Shown here one piece after another: positions 55,440 through 64,000 of a stretch of 64,000 nt of DNA. Source of the stretch: Isoetes taiwanensis (lineage: Eukaryota; Streptophyta; Lycopodiopsida; Isoetales; Isoetaceae). Position 1 is the first letter of the stretch. Each line of letters begins with the position of its first letter. The notes below the pieces were generated by a model. The model saw nothing but the letters and a program-made list of their open reading frames with translations, did not search any database and had not been told where the DNA came from. Position numbers and translations under genes: made by a program. The stretch covers positions 124,001 through 188,000 of the forward strand of contig JAJEKV010000377.1 of assembly GCA_021234155.1 (NCBI GenBank), read 5' to 3'.

Positions 55440-57890
55440 CAAAATAGAAATATGGAGCCAGTTCTTTACAGAGTTTTTGCAAAAAAAAAAACACAACAGG
55501 TTCGGCGCATATCACCAGATCCGGTGAAGAAACATCCAAGCAGGGTTCTTTGTAGATCCGATGAAGAAAGATCTGGTTGTTTGCAGATCATGGCTCACCT
55601 GCAAAGAACTATGAATCGTGATGAGTAGCTACAAAAAAAGACTCCACATCTGCAAAGAACATCTGCGAAGCACTCATTTGTGAAGAACATTTGTGAAAAC
55701 TCTGAATCGTGAAGAACATCATGCTCGAAGAAGAGCTGCTCGAACTGCTACCCCAGCGCTGAAGAACCCTAAAGAAAAAGAATCCTAAAGAAAAAACACT
55801 AAGGAAACCTGGGTCGCCGGTCAAGTGGAATTAGGGAACCCGACTTCCATTCCAGTATATTGGCTCTTGCCACGTATCGACATAAGAATGGGCGCCAGAA
55901 AATAACGGCGGCTCTATTTCTATTTTGTCATGGCATAAGTTATACAAATAATACTAGGTTCATGTGTACAAAACTTTAGCCAATAAAATTTTACTTGGAC
56001 ATCATGCAAGATTGGAGACAAACACAAAAAGGGATGTGCATATTAAATACAAGCCTGTAATTTGTTCTTTATTTTTTGAATGCCACTAGTATTTAATATG
56101 CAAAACGCTTCTTCATAACGGCTTGACCTTATTTCATTTTCCCCCTCTTTCTCATGCTACGCTTCGCCGCTTTCATTCCTCATTTTTTTCTCATATATCT
56201 ATCTATCTCATGCTATGCTATGTTGGATAAATGGCTATGGCGAACTGGCGACTGAAAGATGGCGACACTGTAACTGAGACAAGGCGATTTGCTGTAAAGA
56301 TCCGTGTCTTCAGACTGTTCTTGCCTGCCTTTGCTGCTCCTAGTATTCTTCTCTAGGATGTTTATAGGATCTCAGGTGTTTTTTTGCATCCGTCATTCTT
56401 GATCCATAAGGTATGTATTTCAAAACTTTTTACAGGATTTCTTGCTTGATCTAGGATGATCGATTCTGAAAGAAGAGTTGGATGTTGCTTTTCTGATGGG
56501 GCTTGTGGTAGTTTACAAACTCTCTTTACTATTTTGCATGTACATGCAAGAACCATCACCTAATGGTTCCATATCTGAACATAATTGATTTGGCCTGTGT
56601 TTCCTTATTCGGCCTTTCTATGCATTTCCGGCAAGCTAACATATTTCTCAAATAGCTTTTTTTTCAGCTTGCCCTAATTGCCTCTGCGAGTTCTTGCTAG
56701 CCGCCGATTTTGTTTGAGCGTTTGATGTTTTTTCTATTATTGGCATGCTTTTGATTATTTGGGAGTGAAACGAGAAGTTGTTCTACCTCACTGTTTGAAG
56801 TAAGCAAAATCTCTATGTGTCTTCAAAAAAATTGCTCCATCTATACCCTTAAAAGGGTTTGTGATTCGTTGCAAGTGCCCTCTACAGGTCTCCAAAGATT
56901 GAACGTGACCCATTTTGATTATGGCATTTCTGCTCTTTGGATGAAATACAAAGTTCAAATCTGAAGCTTCTAATTTCGAAAATTCATATGCCTGATTTAA
57001 TCCCTCTCCATGTAACATATAGCTATCTCATCTCAAGTAAATATATTTTAATTTTCGTTTCATTCATTGCATGTATTGTCTTCAGTATTGCCAGGATAAT
57101 ATTTGCAAGTTGTTGAGGAGCTAGTGTATATTGTTTTATTATATCAATGCTTTGGCTCATTGAAATCTACTTATTTAAAAGCTTTTCCATGTGCTTAAAT
57201 GTTGAGATGTGGGCAAAGGAAATGCCTCACGGATGCACCTTTACTTTGTTTCTTGTATAAGTGGTATGAGTAAGGCTTGTATATGTCTTTGTGTTTTTTA
57301 TTTCTCTTTTATACGGTTTATTTATTTGTTTATCTAGATGTAGTTCTACATTTTGCTTTGAGGATAAATTAGTTATTTGTTTTATATGCAATTCGTTTGC
57401 TATGTCTATTTTTTTTATTGTTTTTTCTATAAGATACTATGGGATACCATGTAATCCTTCTTGCACTCTAGTCATTGGCCAAATGGAGATATTAGGGTTC
57501 AAATCCCTAAGCTGCCTCATATATATTTTCTTGGATGGTTCTCTAAATATCACATTTTATAATCATCATTGCTTTACGATGACATAAGCATTTCTTAGTT
57601 TCTTATAAATCAGTAATGATCACAAAGTTAAATCGTTTAGGATTTGATTGAAAAATTATAACCAAATGATAATAGTTGTTGAACATTTAAGCATAAATCA
57701 AAATGAAAATTTAGGCTTTGATTGAAAGATTGCAACCAATTGAAAACAATTGTTGAACAAATATATCTTGAAATTGGCAATAAAACCATTTGCATCTATG
57801 AAAACACCATTGATTTGTCCTAATACCAGTTACTATCTTGACGGAAAAAGCAATACTAGTTAGCCTATATTCTGTAATAAAAAAGTTAGA
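55440..57890. other. Interior of the CACTA-like element, no gene recognised
   Basis: Two related AAAAAC-rich and GAAGAA-rich stretches near 55490-55800 contain repeated GATCCGGTGAAGAA/GATCCGATGAAGAA words. No frame with a recognisable domain. Confidence 0.5.
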
Positions 57891-58439
57891 CATTTTATTG
57901 TATGTAACAACGTTGATTTATATACAAAATACATATAATTTCATCAGGAAACCATTATAGCTTCTATAGATAAATAAAATTAAACCATTATTAGTTTATG
58001 GCATTGGACCATATCTTTAAAACACGACAATAAAGCACTATTAAGACCAGATTATTAAACCACGCAAAATAACTGCAATAAGAAACTATAAGGTTGAACT
58101 GTGGTAGCAAACTAGAATAATAAACTATACACACAAACCATAGAACATAACTATTCATGGTTAATCAACATATTAACCCACAAAGTAATATTATTTTATT
58201 ATAGTGATTTAATATAAAAAATGTTGCAAAAAATTGATATTAGTTAATTTTTGGAGGCCTTGTGCCATCTTATCTTTGAATCATGTATGCATTTATATAT
58301 TAAAGATGTAAGCAGTTATATATGATCACAAATATAGTAATGTACAAGATCTTATGTATTAAGATGAAAGATATGTATTACAAGTAAAAGATCTCATGTA
58401 TTAAGATGAACAATGTGCTATGTCTTTCCACATGTCTAC

Positions 58440-61080
58440 AATATATTTCGGAATTTGGACTGTTTTCGGCCTCTTGCCATTGGCATCCCAGGCATAATGA
58501 ATAGCATCTAAATTTTCATACCTTGAAGGATCGAAAGGATTAGGCCGCCAACGCTTAGTCAAGCAGTCTTTGTAGTCCCCTCCAGTAGGCTTCTACCACG
58601 ATACAAAAATATGGCCAAAATATGTAGATTCTGGATCAAGAACAGCATTCTCCTCTGCATATCCTAACCAAGTGGCAGTGTTATCATCTCTAGGTCTGAC
58701 TAGAACAAACATACCCTTTGTCACATGTACGTGAGGATCAAACTCTTCAAGAGGCAACTTTGGACACCATCGACGGGCCCAATAAGATGGTAAAGGTCGT
58801 GTGACCAAAGGCGGGAATCGTCGACCTCGGAACAAATGTTGTTTGTTCTAGAGGAGCTTGTCTTGTTTGTGGCCAAAATGCATCATTTTGAGGACGTCCT
58901 GGAGCAACATCCTCCAAAGAGATAAGAAGTTGGCTCCAATACTCAACACTTGCCATGTATTGCCTTGCAAACAAGATACTTTCTTGATTCTTACATATGT
59001 CCTTCCATAGGAAGATGTATTTGTTGATGCTATCCTTCAACCCTGGAAGATCCTTCAATGTTGGTCTAGGAGGAATATTTTGTGGCACACCACTTGGTAG
59101 CATTGGCTGACCATGTTCATCCTCTTTCCACATTCTAACTCTGGAGAATCTCTTTGGAAGCCACTCTTTATGTGTAGGATGCATTTTGTATTGCATAACA
59201 GGGCCAATCTCACGCCATCTTAAATTTGAAGAGCAATGGTTCGTTATGCCCAACCGGGCATTGGCCCTTATCGGGGGATGAATCCTTCACAAAAAGCCTT
59301 CCAATTTGGAACTTCATCAATAAAGTATGGAATTGGAGATTTTGCATTGCACTTTTTGAACAAGTAAAGTAGCTCGGTAGTGTCAAAGCATCCGATGAAC
59401 TCATCAAGGTTGAAAAATTTCCAAATAAAGCATCAATATCATCATGGGTGTGGCCGACCATCATAAAGCCCACTTGGATCTCATCAAAGACCTTAAGCCA
59501 AGTCAAATAAGATAAGTATGAGAAGACATACCTATTTTTGTTTTGCCATGATGCATTATCAAGTTGCAAATAGAGATTTTGGGAGAGGGTTGAACACCTC
59601 GAGGATTCGTTGTAGTTGAAGCATTTGGCAATACTTACGCCATAGAAGCAAGTTTGTTCTTCAAAGGATTGGTATCCTTGACTGCTTGCATCCATTTGCA
59701 ATCTCTGGGGCTTACTTCCACATAAGTCACCTATCTTGTCCTCTTGTACCAATTCCAAGTTATGCAATATCCTAGAAAGTGAACCAATGTGGAAGTTTGA
59801 ATCATCTTTCCATAAATCAAGTGAGAAATGACCATAGGCATGACCACCATGCCCATGAGTCGAGCTCTGTCAAACCGCTGCTCTTCAGCGATCATCTCTA
59901 TATCTGATTTTGCTAGATGATGACTTCTAGGCACTAAAGTCTTAACCTGATCCATCTTATCATGTATTATACATAGATGATTTTTGGAGACCATTTGTGA
60001 CAATGCTCTCCAATGCCAATATTGACTTCGCAAGAACGTTGCTCTAGCATATGAGCGACGTTGAATTGCAAGATTTAGATCTCTCTCTTGTATCTTTTGT
60101 TTTTCCAGCTTTTTGCTTGATTACCCGCCAGATGTTGCATTTTAGAAGGCTGTATTTTTTGCAATGCTAACATCCGGAAATTCCCTTTTCCATATACTAT
60201 AAAAAGAGTTCAAGGCTCTGAGTTGTTCTGTAAGCTCTTCAACGACTGCACCAACTTCTTTATGTATAAGCTTCTTATTAAGAATGGAAGGAAGCTTGCG
60301 TACGTTTTCTCTTACATCATCTCTACCTCTTTTGCTCCTATGGGGAATACTTTCAGCATTCTCCTGAATGAATCTGTCTAGCACACATTCGGTGGCCAGT
60401 GTAGTGGATCTAGGCTTCTTAGAGCCAGTATTACCATGTTTAGCTACCTTTGCACCTGCTTCAAATCTGTTTCTCCAATTGTAAAATGTTGACTGACTGA
60501 TACCTAAAGCCATGCGCCACCCAACCAGACATAATTCCATCCCTTTGAGCACTATCCTGTCCTCTCCTTCTCCTGTGTAAGTCACACTCAGCACGTAAAA
60601 AAAAACGTAACCCTTGCATTGTATGGTTGGGATAAAAATTCTTTTCTTAATTCACGTACTTGATGCTTGGTAAGTTTCTTGTTGCAAGTATTTTTGCAGC
60701 AGCTTGACTTCATGAACTTATTGATTGAAGTTGTGGAGCATAGCCTTTCCTCTTTGCTTTTTCCCTTGGGCTCTCTTGGAATCCTATGTGTGTAAGTATA
60801 CTTCCTCTTTCGTTTGAATTGAGCTTGAATGTTGTCCTCAAATGATTCTAGCTCTATATCCTCATTTTCTTTAGCTTCTCGAGCTTGCAGATGTTGTGAG
60901 GCAGGTCCTTCCATCCTACATCGCTATTTTCCCCCAGAACAAGTGCATTCTCACTTGGCCTTTACGCACAAGCATGACATCTCGGATCCTCTTTCATTAG
61001 TTTAGGGAAGCACCTTTCCAACACAAAGGCCAACCTTTGTGTCTCCTAAAATTCATCATCAAGCGGCATCCGTGGATTTG
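58440..61080 (-). pseudogene. DUF7869-like gene (DN...NKN...GHTHDDID protein), broken
   Basis: Blocks in order on the minus strand: TQRLAFVLERCFPKLMKEDP (about 61030); basic KRKRKYTYTHRIP; a Cys cluster SCCKNTCNKKLTKHQVRELR (about 60690); VLKGMELCLVGW and a helix-turn-helix-like GISQSTFYNWRNRFEAGAK (about 60500); REFPDVSIAKN; SQYWHWRALSQM; a core with LYLQLDNASWQNKNRYVFSY (about 59580) and GFMMVGHTHDDIDALFGNFS (about 59450). The C-terminal segment has GMFVLVRPRDDNTATWLGY and KRWRPNPFDPSRYENL (to about 58440). This matches my memory of the family I believe is DUF7869, common in oomycetes, cnidarians and early land plants. The GHTH-D-ID/DN box suggests a metal-dependent enzyme; function unknown. 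Breaks: a T-run shift near 60600, stops near 60136-60160, shifts near 59830 and 59240, and a stop near 58593. Confidence 0.65.
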
Positions 61081-61110
61081 AATAGAATTATAGCTTACGC
61101 ATATTTAGTT

Positions 61111-62419
61111 CTAGTACAAGAATGGAGAATGTGGCCTTTGCATTTCCAAGAGTTTTGTTCTTGAGTAACTAGGTGGTGGCTCATCATCATCGATGGTATT
61201 CCGCGAGCAAACCAGAGTAGCTAAATCCAGCGATGGATCAATCTCTTCATCGCATCGATCACGCCTCCTGATTATTCTATGTATGAGTTGTGTGAGGTAG
61301 GTGTCCCCATGTCGATCTTGGTGTCTCATCATGGGCTGCATCAATGCCATGGCGTATATATAAACCGGAGGCCATTCGATGAATGTGCCCACAGCCTCTG
61401 CAATATTATTTGCACCCGCACATGCAATCGGAAGCACGTGAGTTGGCACCACAGCCTCGGTAACTTGCACAACCACATTCTGTGCATCCACATCCTTCCC
61501 ATGGATGCTACTTCTATTCAGCCAATGACCTCTGCCAACAACAACATTGTCACTGCATAAGTTCACCAAGTTCTCCGTGTTGCTCATTGGCTGAGATGAA
61601 GGAGAACTCGGTGATGACGATGTAGAGGAACTACTAGGCAGGTTGGGGGTTTCCGTATCAGATGATGATACAGGTGAAGCATCTGGACATATTCTCACGT
61701 CACGTCTAGGCCATTCGATAAATGTGCCTACGGATTCAGCAACATTATCCGCGCCTGCACATGGAATGGGAAGCACATGGGAAGGAATTATGGCTTCAGT
61801 AACCTCCATGACGACGTTCTTAAAGTAGTCAATGTTCTTTCCATGCAGGTGCCCTCTATGCAGTTCATGCCCCCTGGCAACAACCTTGTCACCACAGAGG
61901 AAGTTCTGCAAGGTCCTTTTCCTGCAAGCATACAATGACACACACATTGTTAAAAACCCCGCGGAAATGACCAGAAAATATTGACAAAATAGGCAAATGG
62001 CGCGAGTGCGCCATTTGTTCAAATGGCGCGGCTGTGCTATTTGGAGGCGAATGGCGCACCAGCGCCATTTGGCTTCCTTAGGAAACAAAACAGGAAAACT
62101 TAGGAAAGCAGATTAAACATTACAAATTACTACAGATTACTAAAGATTACTACAGATTACTATATATAACTACAGGCTACAACAGATTACTAAAGATTAC
62201 ATTAGTAGAGATTACTACAGACTACAAGATTATTACAGATTGTTACAGATTACTACAGATTACAACAGACTACAGATTGTTTCCTAGATTGTTACAGGTT
62301 ACTACAGATTACTACAGCGTAGAAACACTATTCTGCACTTATAGGAGAAATTGCTGACATTTAAACTAAAACAGAACAGTCACTAACCTTGGGGTCATTG
62401 TAGATCGAGAATCTGCCAT
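61111..62419 (-). CDS. Tandem FIEWP-domain protein, two exons, 280 aa, function unknown
   Basis: Exon 1 is 62419-62388 (ATG, ends CCAAG/GTTAGT); exon 2 is 61921-61111 (after TGCTTGCAG). The join is in frame and the product has no internal stop. Residues 1-18 are basic (MADSRSTMTPRKRTLQ). Two near-identical domains follow at about 19-82 and 132-195. Each runs C-(G/S)-D, a V-V...RGH turn, HGK(N/D), VTEA...P(S/T)HVLPI, CAGA(D/N)N(V/I)AE and a closing VGTFIEWP. A Ser/Pro linker (93-122) separates them. The tail has an Arg-rich patch (IHRIIRRRDR) and an acidic stretch. The domain resembles one seen in plant Ptta/En/Spm transposon proteins (I believe DUF8039). It lies just upstream of the broken DUF7869-like gene on the same strand, and its intron and upstream region hold the AAATGGCGC palindromes. 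It may be an element protein or a host gene. Confidence 0.7.
61994..62070. repeat. Three 20-24-bp palindromes in the intron (AAATGGCGC / GCGCCATTT)
   Basis: At 61994-62017 CAAATGGCGC-GAGT-GCGCCATTTG (perfect 10-base arms), at 62020-62043 a copy with two mismatches (centre GGCT), and at 62050-62069 a copy with centre ACCA. Spacing is 26-30 bases. They lie 70-150 bases upstream of the exon 2 acceptor of the tandem-domain gene. Confidence 0.9.
62100..62320. repeat. ATTACTACAG minisatellite
   Basis: About twenty degenerate 10-11-base units (ATTACTACAG, ATTACTAAAG, ATTGTTACAG) in tandem, filling much of the 466-bp intron of the tandem-domain gene. Confidence 0.9.
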
Positions 62420-62604
62420 TGAAAGAAGGGAAGAGCCTTGAATCAAGTAAGCACCTTCAAAATAGAGGAAGCACCTGCTATCAAATGAAGAAGCGTACCG
62501 CTAAACCAAGTGAAGCGCCGCAACCAACTAAAGCGCGAAAACCGCGCTCAAAAGGTGAGGAACCAATGCAACGGAATAGGCGTCGGGGCCGTAAAATCGC
62601 ATAA
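62419..62604 (+). other. Basic open frame opposite the gene start, not called as a gene
   Basis: A 61-codon frame with a Lys/Arg-rich end (KARKPRSKGEEPMQRNRRRG). It overlaps the leader of the minus-strand gene. Its length and composition are compatible with chance in this GA-rich segment; I list it only because divergent transcription from here is conceivable. Confidence 0.2.
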
Positions 62605-62666
62605 CCTCGCGAATATGAGGACTTTAGCGTAAATTACGTTTACCATATCCGTACCTTGAGATTTTA

Positions 62667-62674
62667 TAAAGCGG
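62667..62674 (-). promoter_or_regulatory. Candidate TATA box of the tandem-domain gene
   Basis: TTTATAAAATC on the minus strand about 250 bases before the ATG at 62419, implying a 5' leader of about 220 bases. Weak evidence on its own. Confidence 0.3.
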
Positions 62675-62704
62675 CTTTGAGGCGTGGATGGCACAATATA
62701 TCGC

Positions 62705-62830
62705 GAAAAGTGGCGGGGAATTCAAATTTTAAAATTCAAGTGGCGGATTTGGCGGGGAATTCAAATTTTAGAATTCAATTGGCGGACGGGCGGAAATTCA
62801 AATTTAAATTTTAAAATTCAAGTGATTGGA
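62705..62830. repeat. Tandem GGCGGGGAATTCAAATTTT units
   Basis: Three to four units of about 35-45 bases, each with GGCGGGGAATTCAAATTTT (third unit shortened) and AAAATTCAAGTGGCGGA. The TTTGGCGGGGAA word resembles an E2F-type site, one base off the usual form. They lie upstream of the minus-strand gene. Confidence 0.75.
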
Positions 62831-63245
62831 CAGATTTAACGCCCGGTGGACCGGCGGATCAAAAGAAATTCAAATGGCGGGCCGGGCTGGCGGGCCAAAT
62901 CCTTCAGCGCCATTAATTTAAACGGGTTTTATTTTAGCGGGTTTATTTTCTCTCTTCATTTCATTTCTCTCATTTCATTTCATCCGCCTTCTCTTCGCCC
63001 GATGCCTTCTCCTCGCCCGGCCCATATGCCTTCGCCTTCTCTCTCTAAGCGCCTTAGATTTCTCTCTCTAAGCCTTTGTGTTTCTCTCTCTAAGCGCCGG
63101 TAGCGCTGTTGACCGGGGGCTGCGGGAAAATAGTTGGAATAAATTTCTATGGTCCGTGTGTACGATCCAATGCGATCGCATATCGATGGCCTCCGGGTTC
63201 ATGTTAGTTACGTCTTGTTTTTTAATTTGTTTTTCGGGTCATGGG

Positions 63246-63255
63246 TATATAAATA
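63246..63255 (+). promoter_or_regulatory. TATATAAATAG core-promoter-like box
   Basis: A textbook plus-strand TATA sequence overlapping the first bases of a palindrome (63251-63272). No convincing plus-strand gene follows inside the window; the gene could lie beyond 64000. Confidence 0.3.
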
Positions 63256-63345
63256 GCGCGACCGCGCTGTTTCATGTGTCCAGGTGTCTAGGATAGTGAG
63301 TTTCTGTGGTCCCGTCTAAAAGAAATGGCGCGTCCGCGCCATTTC
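63251..63345. repeat. Two further AAATGGCGC-type palindromes
   Basis: 63251-63272 (AAATAGCGC-GACC-GCGCTGTTT, one mismatch) and 63322-63345 (GAAATGGCGC-GTCC-GCGCCATTTC, perfect 10-base arms). Confidence 0.9.
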
Positions 63346-63391
63346 TTTGGGATGTGTTAGTTTTGTAGTTTGTTTAGAGCAGATGTAGTAT

Positions 63392-63660
63392 AATGCAAAT
63401 GGCGCAGTGGCACCATTTACATGCAAATGGCGCCACTGCGCCATTTCTTCACTGGCGAGTCACCTCTCCCTCAGCTTGCCAACAATCTAGAAAGTACAGG
63501 CCTTATTATCGACTCGCGTGAGGAGAATGTCTCGACTCGCGAGGCGAGAATAGGGAGTGTACACTCTGGATTGTTGGCTGGTTGAGGGATTCCCGATTCG
63601 CCAGTCGAGAAATGGCGCAGCGGTGCCATTTACATAGAAATGGCGCAGTGGCGCCATCAA
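63392..63660. repeat. 270-bp nested foldback containing four small palindromes
   Basis: Outer arms: the palindrome pair 63396-63446 pairs with the pair 63609-63656. Inner arms: CACTGGCGAGTC...CCCTCAGCTTGCCAACAATC (63452-63488) pairs with GATTGTTGGCTGGTTGAGGG...CGATTCGCCAGTCG (63570-63608). The loop holds GACTCGCGTGAGGAGAAT / GACTCGCGAGGCGAGAAT direct repeats. Each outer half is itself made of two 22-24-bp palindromes. Confidence 0.8.
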
Positions 63661-64000
63661 ATGGCGTAGTGGGTTGGGTTGGGGTTTCATGATTTGAATG
63701 TTGATTAGTTGTCCAAGACCCAAAACGTTGTGATGGAGAAGACCGTGGTCATGACTGGAAGGCCATGGTGCATGGAAATTGTCAGGGCAATTCCCTTGGA
63801 GGAAGGGGTCGACCCCACAAAGGGGGACAAGAGGAGAGAACTTTGCCTCCTCACAAAGAGAAGTGGAGCGGGGCGTTGTGATGCGGCTTGGCATCATTGT
63901 CAACATGCGGGGAGGTGAAAAAAAGGGGAAGATTAGACTTCCTTGGTTGCACAGTGGAGGATCCCGTGAATTGCACCATTGATCTGTACTGCATGGACTG
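63661..64000. other. No supported feature
   Basis: Short frames on both strands (minus 63906-63487 and plus 63709-63982) have no recognisable motif and overlap the foldback or each other. Confidence 0.5.

Larger units (their letters stand above)
53470..58264. mobile_element. CACTA-like DNA transposon, 4.8 kb, non-autonomous
   Basis: Terminal inverted repeats of about 24 bases: left CACAAGGCCCCCAAAATTG then AACTA; right end in reverse CACAAGGCCTCCAAAAATT then AACTA. The 3-bp flank CCA occurs on both sides (53467-53469 and 58265-58267). Both ends hold clusters of a subterminal motif, AGTGGTTTG / CAAACCACT (about 53560-53760 and 57940-58200, inverted), as in En/Spm elements. No transposase or tnpA-like frame is found; the interior has AT-rich DNA and a foldback. 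Confidence 0.7.

Noticed and set aside
57480-57510. tRNA T-arm-like sequence TTAGGGTTCAAATCCCTAA
   Set aside because: No matching A box, anticodon stem or acceptor stem could be built around it.
63487-63906. 139-codon minus-strand frame at the right end
   Set aside because: It runs through the foldback and palindromes and has no recognisable motif.
1-64000. CRISPR arrays, bacterial operons, rRNA genes
   Set aside because: No regular repeat-spacer pattern, no ribosome-binding-site-led gene clusters and no rRNA sequence; the window is eukaryotic.

Overview
The window looks like nuclear DNA of a land plant with a large, repeat-filled genome. The evidence is GT-AG introns, TATA-box promoters, a plant-type UDP-glycosyltransferase, plant Copia, chromovirus and LINE elements, and Helitrons. 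A tyrosine-recombinase (DIRS-like) retrotransposon and a gene of the metazoan/oomycete/early-plant GHTH-D-ID type (probably DUF7869) point to a non-flowering plant such as a fern or lycophyte rather than an angiosperm. This is an inference; the species is not identified. Gene density is very low: one clear metabolic gene, one intact spliced gene of unknown function, and two small paralogous genes.

Layout. 0-4.7 kb: two head-to-tail LINE copies on the minus strand with a (GA)45 microsatellite at the junction. 4.7-6.9 kb: a 90-aa mini-gene with a TATA promoter, AT-rich repeats and a Helitron 3' terminus. 7.0-8.6 kb: an intact two-exon UGT gene. 8.6-11.8 kb: an old tandem duplication of about 1.55 kb that begins inside the last codons of the UGT. 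12.07-15.05 kb: the 5' terminus and decayed helicase of an autonomous-type Helitron. 15.1-29.3 kb: two DIRS-like elements facing each other, a truncated plus copy (15.1-20.3 kb) and a fuller minus copy (21.2-29.3 kb), forming inverted arms of about 5.2 kb. 29.6-31.2 kb: two LINE reverse-transcriptase fragments. 31.2-34.05 kb: a Copia element truncated at both ends. 34.09-46.2 kb: a Ty3/Gypsy chromovirus with a tRNA-Met primer-binding site, three long unidentified ORFs in front of gag, and a decayed gag-pol. Its RT is split by a hAT-like element with a perfect 8-bp target duplication, which in turn contains a 2-kb Helitron made almost entirely of a purine tract. 46.2-53.0 kb: two head-to-head Helitrons carrying exon-like gene fragments and a Copia 3' remnant. 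53.2 kb: the second mini-gene, with the same promoter module as the 5-kb one. 53.5-58.3 kb: a CACTA-like DNA transposon (TIRs, 3-bp target duplication, subterminal repeats). 58.4-62.4 kb: on the minus strand, a broken DUF7869-like gene and, upstream of it, an intact two-exon gene encoding two near-identical copies of a FIEWP-ending domain. 62.0-63.7 kb: nine copies of a 22-24-bp palindrome (AAATGGCGC, four bases, GCGCCATTT), some nested in a 270-bp foldback.

Most of the window is layered transposon history. The parts most likely to be new biology are the 58-64 kb unit (tandem-domain gene, DUF7869-like gene and palindrome array), the two-member mini-gene family with its shared promoter, and the chromovirus with extra 5' ORFs.
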